From Erwinia phyllosphaerae (lineage in GTDB: Bacteria; Pseudomonadota; Gammaproteobacteria; Enterobacterales; Enterobacteriaceae): a stretch of DNA of 64,000 bases. Under the pieces are notes generated by a model, which worked only from the letters and a program-made list of their open reading frames with translations, made no database searches and was not told the origin of the DNA. Both the position numbers and the translations under genes were made by a program. Of the stretch, positions 17,502 to 29,262 are shown piece by piece. Numbering within the stretch: the first letter of the stretch is position 1; the number at the start of each line of letters is the position of its first letter. Location of the stretch: the NCBI RefSeq assembly GCF_019132875.1, contig NZ_JAHSPF010000002.1, positions 372,001-436,000 of the forward strand, in the 5' to 3' direction.

Positions 17502-18083
17502 TCACAGCGACTGCCGTCGCGCTTTCGCCATCATCTGCGGGTAGAACTGCCAGAATAGCTCATCGAATAGCTGATAATTGTCGGTAAAATCCTGATAGCA
17601 GTCCGCCAGCGCCGCCAGGCGAGGCCGTCTGCTGGCCATCCCGCTCAGCACATTTTGCAGATAAGGCGCTTCGGCGTACTTCTCCATCCAGCGGTCGGTC
17701 CACAGATAGCGGTTCAAATTTTGAAAACGTTCTGGCGTGCCGGGCAGGTGGGGGCTTATTAGCGTCCTGGCCTGCTGTAAAAAGTCTGGTAAAGACGTTT
17801 CCGGAACAATTTTATCCCAGTGACGTGACAGAAAATGATCCCAGATGACGTCCAGCGCAATAGGCGAAACGCGATAGGTTTCTGCCCGGAAATAGCCGCG
17901 CGCAGTGCGGACTTCCGGCAAGGCATCGGTCATAACGTCAATGCGGCGATGCAGCAAAATGCCGAGCGCGACCTCGTCGGGCCAGACTTCTCGTGGATTG
18001 CCACGAACGAAATCGGCCATCAGGTTGCCAAGCAGCGAGCTATCGGCAAGCGTGGCCAGATGAAGATGTGCAAGAAAGTTCAT
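17502..18083 (-). CDS. acpH: AcpH, acyl carrier protein phosphodiesterase
   Basis: HD-type hydrolase that removes 4'-phosphopantetheine from holo-ACP. The start [16 protein letters not shown] at 18083 gives 193 residues, the E. coli length; an upstream extension in the same frame is not conserved. Visible family residues include the N-terminal [14 protein letters not shown] and a mid-protein HRRID segment with the metal-binding Asp. It is divergent from queA, the E. coli arrangement. Confidence 0.95.
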   Translation of the reverse strand: MNFLAHLHLATLADSSLLGNLMADFVRGNPREVWPDEVALGILLHRRIDVMTDALPEVRTARGYFRAETYRVSPIALDVIWDHFLSRHWDKIVPETSLPDFLQQARTLISPHLPGTPERFQNLNRYLWTDRWMEKYAEAPYLQNVLSGMASRRPRLAALADCYQDFTDNYQLFDELFWQFYPQMMAKARRQSL

Positions 18084-18334
18084 CGCGGCAGTATACCTGC
18101 TTCTTTCACGTTTGCGGAAAATGAAAGGGGCAGGGGAGATTTTCAAACCGTCGTTGCGCACAGTTTGTCCTGATACTCTCTTAACAACCTCTGATTTGCG
18201 CAGGTCAGCAGCTGTTTTTTACTTTGATTGTGGTTATGTTATAGCCGCATCGGTCATTAGATAACGCGGATTGTTTAGAAACGACGGGATTTCAGCTAGA
18301 ATGTGCGCCCTGATTTCTCTGACAGTGAATGACC

Positions 18335-19405
18335 ATGCGCGTTGCCGATTTTTCTTTTGAGTTACCCGAATCTTTGATTGCCCATTATCCGCAGGCCCAG
18401 CGTAGCGGATGCCGTCTGCTTTCCCTTAACGGGCCGGACGGCGAGCTAACGCATGGGGTGTTCACCGATTTGCTGGATTTACTCAATCCGGGCGATTTGC
18501 TGGTTTTCAATAATACGCGGGTGATCCCGGCGCGCGTGTTTGGTCGTAAAGCCAGCGGCGGAAAAATAGAGGTGCTGGTTGAACGCATGCTGGATGAGCA
18601 TCGCGTACTGGCGCACATTCGCGCTTCAAAAGCGCCTAAGCCTGGCGCTGAACTGCTGCTGGGTGATGATGAAAGCGTGAAGGCGACGATGGTTGCCCGT
18701 CACGACGCGCTGTTTGAGCTGCATTTTGATGATGAACGTGCCGTACTGGATATTCTGGATGCCGTTGGCCACATGCCGCTGCCGCCTTATATCGATCGTC
18801 CTGATGAAGACGCGGACCGCGAGCTTTATCAGACCGTGTACAGCGAGCGTCCGGGCGCGGTAGCGGCCCCTACCGCCGGGCTGCATTTCGATGAGCCGCT
18901 GCTGGAGGCGCTACGCGCTAAAGGGATTGAAACGGCTTTCGTTACGCTGCACGTGGGCGCCGGTACTTTCCAGCCGGTTCGCGTAGAAAGCATTGAAGAT
19001 CACATTATGCACGCCGAATATGCCGAAGTGCCGCAGGAAGTGGTAGACGCGGTGCTGGCCTGTAAAGCGCGCGGCAATCGCGTGGTTGCCGTAGGGACAA
19101 CTTCTGTTCGCTCGCTGGAAAGCGCGGCGGCGGCGGCAAAGGATGCGCTGATTGCGCCATTTTTTGACGACACCAAAATTTTTATCTATCCCGGCTACGA
19201 ATACCAGGTTATCGATGCGCTGGTTACTAACTTCCATCTGCCGGAATCGACGCTGATTATGCTGGTCTCGGCGTTTGCGGGCTACCGCAATACCATGCAC
19301 GCCTATCAGCAGGCCGTGGCCGAAAAGTACCGTTTCTTTAGCTATGGCGATGCGATGTTTATTACCCGCAACCCGCAGGCAATTAACGAGCAGGTCAGCC
19401 AATAA
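18335..19405 (+). CDS. queA: QueA, S-adenosylmethionine:tRNA ribosyltransferase-isomerase
   Basis: Transfers and isomerises the ribose of SAM onto preQ1 in tRNA to form epoxyqueuosine. [16 protein letters not shown] at 18335 gives 356 residues as in E. coli; an ATG two codons upstream (18329) is less likely. Conserved blocks include [20 protein letters not shown] and [11 protein letters not shown]. First gene of the queA-tgt-yajC-secD-secF order. The Shine-Dalgarno is weak. Confidence 0.97.
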   Translation: MRVADFSFELPESLIAHYPQAQRSGCRLLSLNGPDGELTHGVFTDLLDLLNPGDLLVFNNTRVIPARVFGRKASGGKIEVLVERMLDEHRVLAHIRASKAPKPGAELLLGDDESVKATMVARHDALFELHFDDERAVLDILDAVGHMPLPPYIDRPDEDADRELYQTVYSERPGAVAAPTAGLHFDEPLLEALRAKGIETAFVTLHVGAGTFQPVRVESIEDHIMHAEYAEVPQEVVDAVLACKARGNRVVAVGTTSVRSLESAAAAAKDALIAPFFDDTKIFIYPGYEYQVIDALVTNFHLPESTLIMLVSAFAGYRNTMHAYQQAVAEKYRFFSYGDAMFITRNPQAINEQVSQ

Positions 19406-20626
<1,221 letters not shown>

Positions 20627-20650
20627 TAATTAAACAATGAGGGAAAATTA

Positions 20651-20980
20651 ATGAGCTTGTTCATTTCCGACGCAGTGGCAGCCGCCGCGCCAGCACAGGG
20701 AAGCCCGTATTCGCTGGTGATTATGCTGGTGGTTTTTGGTCTGATCTTCTACTTCATGATCCTGCGCCCGCAGCAGAAGCGCAGCAAAGAACACAAAAAA
20801 CTGATGGACTCAATCTCCAAAGGTGACGAAGTGCTGACCACCGGTGGCCTGGTTGGACGCGTAACCAAAGTCGCGGAAACCGGCTATGTAGCTATCGCGC
20901 TGAACGATACAACGGAAGTTGTGGTCAAACGTGATTTCGTGGCTGCCGTTCTGCCGAAAGGTACGATGAAGGCGCTGTAA
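20651..20980 (+). CDS. yajC: YajC, Sec translocon accessory subunit
   Basis: Small inner-membrane protein (109 residues) that associates with SecDF and SecYEG. One membrane segment (residues about 20-40, LVIMLVVFGLIFYFMIL) is followed by RPQQKRSKEHKKLM and a cytosolic beta-rich domain. The start is behind GAGGGAAAA. It is 28 bases ahead of secD in the canonical operon. Confidence 0.97.
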   Translation: MSLFISDAVAAAAPAQGSPYSLVIMLVVFGLIFYFMILRPQQKRSKEHKKLMDSISKGDEVLTTGGLVGRVTKVAETGYVAIALNDTTEVVVKRDFVAAVLPKGTMKAL

Positions 20981-21007
20981 TTTTTTGTTTTCCCTAAGGG
21001 AACTGCC

Positions 21008-22855
21008 GTGTTAAACCGTTATCCTTTGTGGAAGTACATCATGCTGGTCGCCGTACTGCTCGTCGGCCTGCTGTATGCGCTGCCCAACCTGTATGGTGAG
21101 GATCCGGCTGTTCAGATCACCGGCGCGCGCGGAAGCGCCGCCAGTGAGCAGACGCTGAATCAGATCCAGGAAGCTTTAAAACAAGACAATATCCAGAGCA
21201 AATCTATCGCGCTGGAAAACGGCGCTATCATGGCGCGCTTCGCTAACGGCGACGTGCAGCTGCGCGCCCGTGACGCTATCAGCAAAGTGCTGGGCGAAGA
21301 TTACGTGGTGGCACTTAACCTTGCGCCTGCAACGCCGACCTGGCTGAGCATGCTGGCCGCAGAGCCGATGAAACTCGGTCTCGATCTGCGCGGCGGCGTA
21401 CACTTCCTGATGGAAGTCGATATGGACACTGCCCTGGGCAAGCTCCAGGAACAGAACATCGACAACCTCAGAAGCGACCTGCGTGACAAAAATATCCCCT
21501 ACACCAACGTGCGCAAAACGGACAATTACGGCCTGGAGATTCGCTTTCGCGATGAACAGTCTCGTGATGCCGCCGTTAGCTATCTGACCGGTCGCCACCG
21601 TGACCTGGTGATCAACGCCAGCGGCAGCAACATGCTGCGAGCGGTGATGTCTGACGATCGCATGCGTGAAGCGCGGGAATATGCTGTTCAGCAGAACATC
21701 ACTATTCTACGTAACCGTGTTAACCAGCTGGGCGTGGCTGAACCGCTGGTGCAGCGTCAGGGCTCTGACCGCATCGTGGTCGAGCTGCCTGGTATTCAGG
21801 ACACGGCGCGGGCGAAAGAGATTCTGGGCGCAACCGCAACGCTGGAATTCCGTCTGGTTAACACCTCCGTTGATCCAACGGCGGCGGCCAACGGTCGCGT
21901 ACCGGGCGATTCTGAAGTGAAGAATACCCGTGACGGCCAGCCGGTAACGCTGTACAAGCGCGTGATCCTGACCGGTGACCACATCACTGACTCCACGTCG
22001 AGCCAGGATGAGTACAACCAGGCACAGGTAAACATCTCGCTGGACAGCGCGGGCGGCAACATCATGTCCAACTTCACCAAGGATAATATCGGCAAACCAA
22101 TGGCAACGCTGTTTGTGGAATACAAAGACAGCGGTAAGAAAGATGCTAACGGTCGCGCCATCCTGGCGAAGCAGGAAGAGGTGATTAACGTGGCGAATAT
22201 CCAGTCCCGACTGGGTAACAGCTTCCGTATCACCGGCATCAGCAACCCGAACGAAGCGCGTCAGCTGTCGCTGCTGCTGCGTGCCGGTGCGCTGATTGCG
22301 CCAATCCAGATTGTGGAAGAACGCACCATTGGTCCAACCATGGGTGCGCAGAACATCACTCAGGGGCTGGAAGCCTGCCTGTGGGGCCTGATCGCTTCTA
22401 TCGTCTTTATGGTGGTTTACTACCGTAAGTTCGGCATGATCGCCACTACCGCGCTGATTGCTAACCTGGTGCTGATTGTCGGCATCATGTCGCTGCTGCC
22501 GGGCGCAACGCTGACCATGCCGGGTATTGCCGGTATCGTCCTGACGCTGGCGGTCGCGGTGGATGCTAACGTGCTGATTAACGAGCGTATCAAGGAAGAG
22601 CTGAAGAACGGGCGTTCCGTTCAGCAGGCCATCCATGAGGGCTACAGCGGCGCGTTCTCCAGTATCATCGATGCTAACGTGACCACGCTTATCACGGCGA
22701 TCATTCTTTACGCTGTTGGTACAGGGTCCATCAAAGGCTTTGCTATCACCACGGCAATTGGTGTGGTGACGTCTATGTTTACCGCTATTGTCGGTACTCG
22801 CGCCATCGTCAACCTGCTGTACGGCGGTAAACGCATCAACAAGCTGTCTATTTGA
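21008..22855 (+). CDS. secD: SecD, protein translocase subunit
   Basis: RND-superfamily membrane protein that with SecF uses the proton gradient to complete protein export. 615 residues, the E. coli length. One N-terminal membrane helix, a large periplasmic P1 domain with [16 protein letters not shown], and five C-terminal helices containing [15 protein letters not shown]-type sequence (the conserved Asp for proton flow). The secF start lies 11 bases after its stop. Confidence 0.98.
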   Translation: MLNRYPLWKYIMLVAVLLVGLLYALPNLYGEDPAVQITGARGSAASEQTLNQIQEALKQDNIQSKSIALENGAIMARFANGDVQLRARDAISKVLGEDYVVALNLAPATPTWLSMLAAEPMKLGLDLRGGVHFLMEVDMDTALGKLQEQNIDNLRSDLRDKNIPYTNVRKTDNYGLEIRFRDEQSRDAAVSYLTGRHRDLVINASGSNMLRAVMSDDRMREAREYAVQQNITILRNRVNQLGVAEPLVQRQGSDRIVVELPGIQDTARAKEILGATATLEFRLVNTSVDPTAAANGRVPGDSEVKNTRDGQPVTLYKRVILTGDHITDSTSSQDEYNQAQVNISLDSAGGNIMSNFTKDNIGKPMATLFVEYKDSGKKDANGRAILAKQEEVINVANIQSRLGNSFRITGISNPNEARQLSLLLRAGALIAPIQIVEERTIGPTMGAQNITQGLEACLWGLIASIVFMVVYYRKFGMIATTALIANLVLIVGIMSLLPGATLTMPGIAGIVLTLAVAVDANVLINERIKEELKNGRSVQQAIHEGYSGAFSSIIDANVTTLITAIILYAVGTGSIKGFAITTAIGVVTSMFTAIVGTRAIVNLLYGGKRINKLSI

Positions 22856-22865
22856 GGAGTGCGTT

Positions 22866-23834
22866 GTGGCACAGGACTATAGCGTTGAACAACTAAACTA
22901 CGGGCGTAAAGTGCATGACTTTATGCGCTGGGATAAACTGGCCTTTACCCTTTCCGGCCTGCTGCTGATCGCCTCTTTTGTGATCATGGGCGTGAAAGGG
23001 TTTAACTGGGGACTGGATTTCACCGGCGGTACGGTCATTGAAATTACCCTGGAAAAACCGGCCGAGCTGGACAACCTGCGCGGCGCGCTGGAGAAAGCGG
23101 GTTTCACCGATCCGCAGGTGCAGAACTTCGGCAGCAGCCGTGACGTGCTGGTGCGTATGTCCCCTCACGAGGGGAACGCGGGCCAGGAGCTGGGTAACAA
23201 GGTGGTGAGCATTCTCAACCAGGCTACCCAGCAGAACGCAACGGTTAAGCGCATTGAGTTTGTTGGCCCGAGCGTGGGTAGCGATCTGGCGCAGACCGGC
23301 GGCATGGCGCTGCTGGTAGCGCTGATCGCCATTCTCGTTTATGTCGGCTTCCGCTTTGAGTGGCGCCTGGCGTTAGGCGCGGTACTGGCACTGGCGCACG
23401 ACGTGATTATCACTATGGGCATTCTCTCTCTGTTCCACATTGAGATTGATTTGACCATTATCGCGTCGTTAATGTCGGTTATCGGCTACTCGCTGAACGA
23501 CAGCATCGTGGTATCGGACCGTATTCGTGAGAACTTCCGCAAGATCCGTCGCGGCACGCCTTACGAAATATTTAACGTCTCGCTGACGCAGACGCTGAGC
23601 CGTACCATTATGACTTCCGCCACCACGCTGGTGGTGGTGCTGATGCTGTTTATCTTTGGCGGCGCGCTGCTGGAAGGCTTCTCGCTGACCATGCTGATTG
23701 GCGTCTCCATCGGTACCATCTCGTCAATCTACGTGGCATCGGCGCTGGCGCTGAAGCTGGGGATGAAGCGTGAGCATCTGCTGCAGCAAAAAGTGGAGAA
23801 AGAGGGCGCGGACCAGCCTTCGATTCTGCCTTAA
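22866..23834 (+). CDS. secF: SecF, protein translocase subunit
   Basis: Partner of SecD, 322 residues from the GTG at 22866 ([19 protein letters not shown]), with GAGGAG-like sequence before it. The periplasmic domain contains [12 protein letters not shown] and six membrane segments follow, with [11 protein letters not shown] and [16 protein letters not shown] frame extension to 22788 overlaps secD and is not conserved. Last gene of the operon, closed by a strong terminator. Confidence 0.97.
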   Translation: MAQDYSVEQLNYGRKVHDFMRWDKLAFTLSGLLLIASFVIMGVKGFNWGLDFTGGTVIEITLEKPAELDNLRGALEKAGFTDPQVQNFGSSRDVLVRMSPHEGNAGQELGNKVVSILNQATQQNATVKRIEFVGPSVGSDLAQTGGMALLVALIAILVYVGFRFEWRLALGAVLALAHDVIITMGILSLFHIEIDLTIIASLMSVIGYSLNDSIVVSDRIRENFRKIRRGTPYEIFNVSLTQTLSRTIMTSATTLVVVLMLFIFGGALLEGFSLTMLIGVSIGTISSIYVASALALKLGMKREHLLQQKVEKEGADQPSILP

Positions 23835-23850
23835 GCTGTTGTCGATATGA

Positions 23851-23879
23851 AAAAGCGCCGCTAATGCGGCGCTTTTTTT
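23851..23879. terminator. Bidirectional terminator between secF and yajI
   Basis: AAAAGCGCCGC / GCGGCGCTTTT with a 4-base loop, T-tract on the plus strand and A-tract before it, between convergent genes. Confidence 0.9.
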
Positions 23880-24432
23880 ATGGCGCTGGCGCCGTTTGCG
23901 TCACCAGATCGTGAACGCGCACGTAGCCAAGCTGTTCCGGCGGCACATTGCTCAGGCGCAGCGGGACGGTGACCTCGCTACGCGGCAACAGGGAGGCAGC
24001 CACGCTAAAGGTCTGGTTCTGACTGTTAGCCTGTAGCGGTTTGCCGGTCACCGGATCCAGCTCGCCCCATTCTACCGTCGCGGTAAAAGCGGGCAGCGTG
24101 TTATCGGCGGCGGCGCGAATATGCAGTATCGCGCGCGTGCCGTTAGCTTCGCTTTCGATATGGCTCAGCGACAGGCGCACCTTACCCAGCTGACTTGCAA
24201 GCTCTACTGCCGTGTTGGTGCTCGGCAGCAGCCACGCGCCCTGGTTAGAATTGCTGTTAAGCATATTCTGCTGGGTAAGCGCGGTGGCCTGTTGGGTCAG
24301 CTGGCGCATCTCCGTATTCAGTTTACCAACCTGGTTATGCAGCTTGTTAATCTGCGGCTGCTGCGGCGAAACGCAGCTTGCCAGCAGCGTAACCAGAGGC
24401 AATAGCAATGCCTTTTTAAGGTATCTGGCCAT
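23878..24432 (-). CDS. yajI: YajI, DUF3251 lipoprotein
   Basis: Lipoprotein of 184 residues. The lipobox is LASC near residue 20, so the mature protein begins with Cys. A heptad-like segment (residues about 28-60, INKLHNQVGKLNTEMRQLTQ) suggests a short coiled coil like Lpp-type trimers, then a beta-rich DUF3251 domain. It keeps the place between secF and nrdR found in E. coli, where tsx and yajD also occur but are missing here. Function unknown. Confidence 0.9.
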   Translation of the reverse strand: MARYLKKALLLPLVTLLASCVSPQQPQINKLHNQVGKLNTEMRQLTQQATALTQQNMLNSNSNQGAWLLPSTNTAVELASQLGKVRLSLSHIESEANGTRAILHIRAAADNTLPAFTATVEWGELDPVTGKPLQANSQNQTFSVAASLLPRSEVTVPLRLSNVPPEQLGYVRVHDLVTQTAPAP

Positions 24433-24438
24433 GTGCGC

Positions 24439-24879
24439 CTACTGAGGAATACGTAAGGTCTGACCCGGATAAATTTTATTCGGATCGGAGAGCATTGGCT
24501 TGTTAGCTTCAAAAATCTGGTTGTACTTGTTTGGATCGCCATACACTTCTTTAGAAATCGCGCTCAGCGTATCGCCTTTTTTCACGGTGTAGAATTTAGC
24601 TTCTGGCGCTGCCTGGTCAACCTTGACGTTATCTTCAACGTGGGTGATACCGGCTACGTTACCTGCGGCCACCAGGATCTTTTCTTTCAGCTCTTGCGAA
24701 ATGCTGTCGCCGCTGATGCTGGCTTTATCGCCATCTACCTTGACGTCAACCTTATCGCTGCCCGGCAGGCCCAGCTTGTGGATATACTCTTTCAGCTTCG
24801 CGCTTTGGTCTTCACCCGCGCCGCTCACTGAATCCCATAATTTCTCGCCAGCTTCTTTTACAAAGTTAAATAAACCCAT
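24439..24879 (-). CDS. kbp: Kbp (YgaU), potassium-binding BON-LysM protein
   Basis: 146-residue protein matching E. coli Kbp/YgaU: N-terminal [21 protein letters not shown] domain (residues about 20-88, ending [11 protein letters not shown]), and LysM domain (about 97-145, [18 protein letters not shown] ... PGQTLRIPQ). There is no signal peptide, which agrees with a cytoplasmic K+-binding role at high potassium. The stop lies only a few bases before the yajI start on the same strand, so the two may be cotranscribed. In E. coli kbp is at a different locus. Confidence 0.93.
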   Translation of the reverse strand: MGLFNFVKEAGEKLWDSVSGAGEDQSAKLKEYIHKLGLPGSDKVDVKVDGDKASISGDSISQELKEKILVAAGNVAGITHVEDNVKVDQAAPEAKFYTVKKGDTLSAISKEVYGDPNKYNQIFEANKPMLSDPNKIYPGQTLRIPQ

Positions 24880-25090
24880 ATATCCTCCGGCTAGTCCTTG
24901 TTTTAAAAAAAATAACGCTGTTGCGTTTGGTTATTATAGCGGGTTTAACAAATCCTTCCGGCTTCAGCGCCGCGCCGCTGTCTGAAAAGCTCTCCCGGTT
25001 CAGAAAGAACAGCAAAAGACCGGGCTAATATTTTGTTGATCGCCACTTCGCGCTACACTGTGGACAATTTTCCAGGATCCAGGAATTATC

Positions 25091-25540
25091 ATGCATTGCC
25101 CGTTCTGTTCTGCTGTGGATACCAAAGTCATCGATTCTCGCCTGGTGGGGGAAGGAACCTCGGTGCGCCGTCGTCGTCAGTGTCTGGTATGCCATGAGCG
25201 CTTTACCACTTTTGAGGTTGCCGAACTGGTGATGCCGCGCGTGGTGAAGAGCAATGATATCCGCGAGCCGTTTAACGAAGACAAGCTGTGCAGCGGCATT
25301 ATGAAAGCGCTGGAGAAACGGCCGGTTAGCGCCGACGACGTGGAAAACGCCGTCAGCCATATCAAAAGCAAACTGCGCTCTACCGGCGAGCGCGAGGTGC
25401 CCAGCAAAATGATCGGCAATCTGGTGATGGATGAGCTTAAGAAGCTGGATAAGGTGGCCTACATCCGCTTTGCCTCGGTGTACCGCAGCTTTGAAGATAT
25501 CCGCGAATTCGGCGAAGAAATCGCCCGGCTACAGGATTAA
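25091..25540 (+). CDS. nrdR: NrdR, transcriptional repressor of ribonucleotide reductase genes
   Basis: 149-residue regulator with an N-terminal zinc ribbon (CPFC at 3-6 and CLVCHERF) and an ATP-cone domain (residues about 49-139) that senses ATP/dATP. Represses nrd operons when dATP is bound. AGGA precedes the ATG. ribD begins 4 bases after its stop, so nrdR heads the nrdR-ribD-ribH-nusB block. Confidence 0.97.
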   Translation: MHCPFCSAVDTKVIDSRLVGEGTSVRRRRQCLVCHERFTTFEVAELVMPRVVKSNDIREPFNEDKLCSGIMKALEKRPVSADDVENAVSHIKSKLRSTGEREVPSKMIGNLVMDELKKLDKVAYIRFASVYRSFEDIREFGEEIARLQD

Positions 25541-25543
25541 GGC

Positions 25544-26644
25544 ATGGATGAACTCTATATGGCGCGGGCGCTGGAACTGGCCAGGCGCGGGCGCTTTACT
25601 ACCACACCCAATCCCAACGTAGGCTGCGTCATTGTCCGGGACGGCGAGGTGGTGGGCGAAGGCTATCACTTTCGCGCGGGCGAACCGCATGCCGAAGTGC
25701 ATGCGCTGCGGATGGCGGGCGAAAAAGCTCGTGGGGCAACGGCTTATGTTACGCTGGAACCCTGTAGCCATCACGGACGCACGCCGCCTTGCTGCGACGC
25801 GCTGATTGCCGCTGGCGTTACCCGCGTAGTCGCCGCCATGCAGGATCCCAATCCGGAAGTGGCAGGGCGCGGGCTGTATCGTTTGCAGCAGGCCGGCATT
25901 GAAGTTAGTCACGGGCTGATGATGCAGGAAGCGGAGGCGCTCAATCGCGGCTTTCTTAAGCGCATGCGCACCGGTTTTCCCTGGGTACAGCTCAAGCTGG
26001 GTGCCTCGCTGGATGGCCGCACCGCGATGGCCAGTGGCGAAAGCCAGTGGATTACTTCACCCGAAGCACGACGCGACGTGCAGCGTCTGCGGGCGCAAAG
26101 CTCCGCTATCCTGAGCACCAGCGCCACCGTACTGGCGGACAATCCTTCCCTGACCGTGCGTTGGGATGAGCTGAACAGCGATATTCAGACCGATTACGCG
26201 CAACAGGATCTGCGGCAGCCGATAAGGGTGGTGATTGACAGCGATAACCGCGTCACGCCACAGCATCGTCTGATTATCCAGCCTGGTGAAACCTGGCTGG
26301 CGCGCCAGCAGCCTGATGAAAGAGAGTGGCCAGCAAACGTTACGCAGCTCCCGGTGCCGCGTCTCAACGGGCAGACAGATTTGGTCTCTTTACTGATGCT
26401 GCTGGGACGCCGCCAGATTAATAACGTCTGGGTAGAAGCGGGCGCACAGCTGGCCGGCGCGCTGCTGGCCGCTGGCGTAGTCGACGAGCTGATTATTTAT
26501 CTGGCCCCAAAATTACTGGGCGATGCGGCACGCGGTTTGTGCCATCTGCCCGCTTTAGCACAACTTGCTGAAGCGCCAGCGTTTACATTCAGCGATATTC
26601 GTCAGGTTGGGCCAGATTTACGCCTGACGCTGACGCCACGATAA
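25544..26644 (+). CDS. ribD: RibD, bifunctional riboflavin deaminase-reductase
   Basis: 366 residues. The N-terminal cytidine-deaminase-like domain has the zinc site HAEVHAL and PCSHHGRTPPCCDA; the C-terminal DHFR-like reductase begins near residue 145 (KLGASLDGRTAMASGESQWIT). It deaminates and then reduces the product of GTP cyclohydrolase II in riboflavin synthesis. No FMN riboswitch is visible upstream, as expected in an nrdR-coupled operon. Confidence 0.97.
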   Translation: MDELYMARALELARRGRFTTTPNPNVGCVIVRDGEVVGEGYHFRAGEPHAEVHALRMAGEKARGATAYVTLEPCSHHGRTPPCCDALIAAGVTRVVAAMQDPNPEVAGRGLYRLQQAGIEVSHGLMMQEAEALNRGFLKRMRTGFPWVQLKLGASLDGRTAMASGESQWITSPEARRDVQRLRAQSSAILSTSATVLADNPSLTVRWDELNSDIQTDYAQQDLRQPIRVVIDSDNRVTPQHRLIIQPGETWLARQQPDEREWPANVTQLPVPRLNGQTDLVSLLMLLGRRQINNVWVEAGAQLAGALLAAGVVDELIIYLAPKLLGDAARGLCHLPALAQLAEAPAFTFSDIRQVGPDLRLTLTPR

Positions 26645-26732
26645 GGCTCTGTAGAAAGCGGAAGCAGAGTGCTAAAGAGTGTGATAGAATCCGCCCCCCT
26701 GCGGGGCTATAACAAACCCTGAAAGGAAGATT

Positions 26733-27203
26733 ATGAACGTTATTGAAGCTGCTGTTGCTACTCCTGATGCGCGCGTGGCCATTGTTATTGCGCGTTTCAA
26801 CAACTTTATCAACGACAGCCTGTTGAGCGGTGCCCTGGATGCGCTGAAGCGTATTGGCCAGGTAAAAGATGAAAACATCACCGTTATCTGGGTTCCGGGC
26901 GCTTATGAAATGCCAATGACCGCGCGCGCGCTGGCTAACGCCGGCAAGCATGACGCGGTTGTCGCGCTGGGCACCGTGATCCGTGGCGGTACTGCCCACT
27001 TCGAATATGTAGCGGGTGAGGCCAGCTCTGGCCTGGCCAGCGTCGCCATGAACAGCGATATTCCGGTTGCCTTTGGCGTCCTGACCACGGAAAACATTGA
27101 GCAGGCCATCGAGCGCGCCGGAACCAAAGCGGGTAATAAAGGGGCTGAAGCTGCCCTGACCGCACTCGAAATGATTAACGTATTGAAAGCCATTAAAGCC
27201 TGA
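26733..27203 (+). CDS. ribH: 6,7-dimethyl-8-ribityllumazine synthase (RibH, called RibE in E. coli)
   Basis: Condenses the RibD product line with dihydroxybutanone phosphate to make lumazine; forms 60-subunit icosahedral shells in relatives. 156 residues with [23 protein letters not shown], and [28 protein letters not shown] precedes the ATG. Between ribD and nusB, the conserved order. Confidence 0.97.
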   Translation: MNVIEAAVATPDARVAIVIARFNNFINDSLLSGALDALKRIGQVKDENITVIWVPGAYEMPMTARALANAGKHDAVVALGTVIRGGTAHFEYVAGEASSGLASVAMNSDIPVAFGVLTTENIEQAIERAGTKAGNKGAEAALTALEMINVLKAIKA

Positions 27204-27219
27204 TTTTAAGGGGAATTTT

Positions 27220-27639
27220 GTGAAACCTGCTGCTCGTCGCCGCGCCCGTGAATGTGCTGTCCAGGCGCTTTACTCCTGGCAGTTGTCCAAAAATGACATC
27301 TCCGATGTCGAATACCAGTTTCTGGCGGAGCAAGACGTCAAAGACGTTGATATCAGCTATTTCCGCGAGCTGCTGGGCGGCGTTGCGACCAACAGCGCGT
27401 ACCTTGACGGCCTGATGAAGCCGTATCTTTCCCGCCAGCTGGAAGAGCTGGGCCAGGTGGAGAAAGCGATTCTACGTATTTCGCTGTACGAGCTGAGCAA
27501 GCGCTCCGACGTTCCCTATAAAGTGGCGATTAACGAAGGCATTGAGCTGGCGAAAGTCTTTGGTGCTGAAGACAGCCATAAATTCGTTAACGGCGTGCTG
27601 GATAAAGCCGCACCGCATATCCGCCCTAACAAGAAGTAA
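27220..27639 (+). CDS. nusB: NusB, transcription antitermination factor
   Basis: 139-residue all-helical RNA-binding protein that binds boxA with NusE in rRNA antitermination. Arg-rich N-terminus ([18 protein letters not shown]) and the C-terminal [26 protein letters not shown] are conserved. GTG-like alternatives exist but AAGGGGAATTTT precedes the annotated start. A terminator follows. Confidence 0.97.
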   Translation: MKPAARRRARECAVQALYSWQLSKNDISDVEYQFLAEQDVKDVDISYFRELLGGVATNSAYLDGLMKPYLSRQLEELGQVEKAILRISLYELSKRSDVPYKVAINEGIELAKVFGAEDSHKFVNGVLDKAAPHIRPNKK

Positions 27640-27646
27640 TCCTCCC

Positions 27647-27676
27647 AGGCCGGTTTTATCCGGCCTTCTTTTTTTT
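27647..27676 (+). terminator. Rho-independent terminator after nusB
   Basis: AGGCCGG / CCGGCCT stem with TTTTAT loop, then TCTTTTTTTT. It lies only 16 bases before thiL, so thiL expression needs read-through or its own start. Confidence 0.85.
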
Positions 27677-27691
27677 CTGCTGGAACGCATT

Positions 27692-28663
27692 ATGGCATGT
27701 GGCGAATTCGAACTTATCACGCGCTATTTTGATCGCGTAACAAGCTCTCGTCGCGATGTGGAAAAAGGCATCGGCGATGACTGCGCACTCCTGAACCTGC
27801 CAGAGAAACAAACGCTGGCGATCAGTACCGACACGCTGGTGGCGGGCGTCCATTTTCTGCGTGATATCCACCCGGCCGACCTGGGCTACAAAGCGCTGGC
27901 AGTCAACCTCAGCGACCTCGCCGCCATGGGTGCCGATCCGGCGTGGCTGACGCTGGCGTTAACGCTGCCTGAGGTCAACGAAGCCTGGCTGAAAGAGTTC
28001 AGCGACAGCCTGTTTGAGCTGCTGGACTACTACAATATGCAGCTGATCGGCGGTGACACCACGCGTGGCCCGCTGAGCATGACGCTGAGTATTCACGGCC
28101 TGGTACCCGCTGGCAGGGCGCTGAAGCGTTCGGGCGCGCGACCGGGCGACTGGATCTACGTAACCGGCACGCTGGGCGATAGCGCGGCGGGCCTGGCGCT
28201 GTTGCAGCACAAGATTAAAATCAGCGATCCGGCCGCCCATGAAGCGCTGATCAAGCGCCATTTACGGCCGATGCCGCGCATTTTGCAGGGCCAGGCACTA
28301 CGCGATTTGGCCAGCGCCGCTATCGACATCTCCGACGGGCTGATTTCGGATCTGGGCCATATTCTCAAGGCCAGCGGTTGTGGCGCACGACTCAATCTGG
28401 ACGCGCTGCCGCTATCAGTAACGATGAAAAGCCACTTTGAACGGCAGCAGGCTCTTCGCTGGGCGTTAAGCGGCGGCGAAGATTACGAACTCTGCTTTAC
28501 CGTGCCGGAACTCAACCGCGGTGCGCTTGACGTGGCGCTGGGGCATTATGGCGTTCCTTTTACCTGCATTGGCCAGCTTGGGCCACAGGCGGAAGGCCTG
28601 GTGATGATGCAGGAAGGCAAACCCGTGGCGTTCGACCTGAAAGGATTTGACCATTTTGGATAA
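27692..28663 (+). CDS. thiL: ThiL, thiamine-monophosphate kinase
   Basis: Phosphorylates thiamine phosphate to thiamine diphosphate. [16 protein letters not shown] at 27692 gives 323 residues, near the E. coli 325. [32 protein letters not shown] and GGDTTRGP are the metal- and nucleotide-binding blocks. A frame extension into nusB is not conserved. The pgpA start lies inside its last codons. Confidence 0.97.
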   Translation: MACGEFELITRYFDRVTSSRRDVEKGIGDDCALLNLPEKQTLAISTDTLVAGVHFLRDIHPADLGYKALAVNLSDLAAMGADPAWLTLALTLPEVNEAWLKEFSDSLFELLDYYNMQLIGGDTTRGPLSMTLSIHGLVPAGRALKRSGARPGDWIYVTGTLGDSAAGLALLQHKIKISDPAAHEALIKRHLRPMPRILQGQALRDLASAAIDISDGLISDLGHILKASGCGARLNLDALPLSVTMKSHFERQQALRWALSGGEDYELCFTVPELNRGALDVALGHYGVPFTCIGQLGPQAEGLVMMQEGKPVAFDLKGFDHFG

Positions 28664-29147
28664 GCATACGGCGAAAGCCCGCCTGAAAATGAGCAACCCC
28701 TGGCATCTGCTGGCGACCGGCTTCGGCAGCGGTCTCAGCCCGGTGGTGCCGGGCACGATGGGATCGCTGGCGGCTATCCCTTTCTGGTACCTGATGTCTT
28801 TTCTGCCGCAGGATATCTATTCGCTGCTGGTAATGTTTGGTATCTGCATTGGCGTTTATCTTTGCCATCGTACCGCAAAGGATATGGGCGTACACGATCA
28901 CGGCAGCATTGTCTGGGATGAGTTTATCGGTATGTGGATCACGCTGATGGCGATCCCGGTTATCAGCTGGCAATGGGTACTGGCGGGATTTGTGATCTTC
29001 CGTATTCTGGATATGTGGAAACCCTGGCCAATCCGCTGGTTCGACCGCAACGTGCACGGCGGCATGGGCATTATGGTAGACGATATCATCGCCGGGATTA
29101 TCTCGGCAGGTATTCTCTATTACGCCGGACACCATCTGGCGCTGTAG
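28647..29147 (+). CDS. pgpA: PgpA, phosphatidylglycerophosphatase A
   Basis: Dephosphorylates phosphatidylglycerophosphate to phosphatidylglycerol at the inner membrane. 166 residues with about four membrane segments and the acidic motif VWDEFIGMW plus [15 protein letters not shown]. The start is a TTG at 28647 behind AAGGA, overlapping the thiL end by 17 bases, which implies translational coupling. The first residues match E. coli PgpA (MTIL). Confidence 0.95.
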   Translation: MTILDKHTAKARLKMSNPWHLLATGFGSGLSPVVPGTMGSLAAIPFWYLMSFLPQDIYSLLVMFGICIGVYLCHRTAKDMGVHDHGSIVWDEFIGMWITLMAIPVISWQWVLAGFVIFRILDMWKPWPIRWFDRNVHGGMGIMVDDIIAGIISAGILYYAGHHLAL

Positions 29148-29262
29148 TTTACAGGCACCGGCGTGAGGAAGGGAGGCCAGCCATAAAGGCAAAAGGCGGC
29201 TTCCCTGCCAGCTCGCGCCGCGATAGCTATATCGCGACGCGCTTCATCTGCTTCAGGTCGGC

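Noticed and set aside
21707-22636. 309-codon minus-strand frame inside secD
   Set aside because: Shadow of a strongly conserved gene; no family features and no ribosome-binding site.
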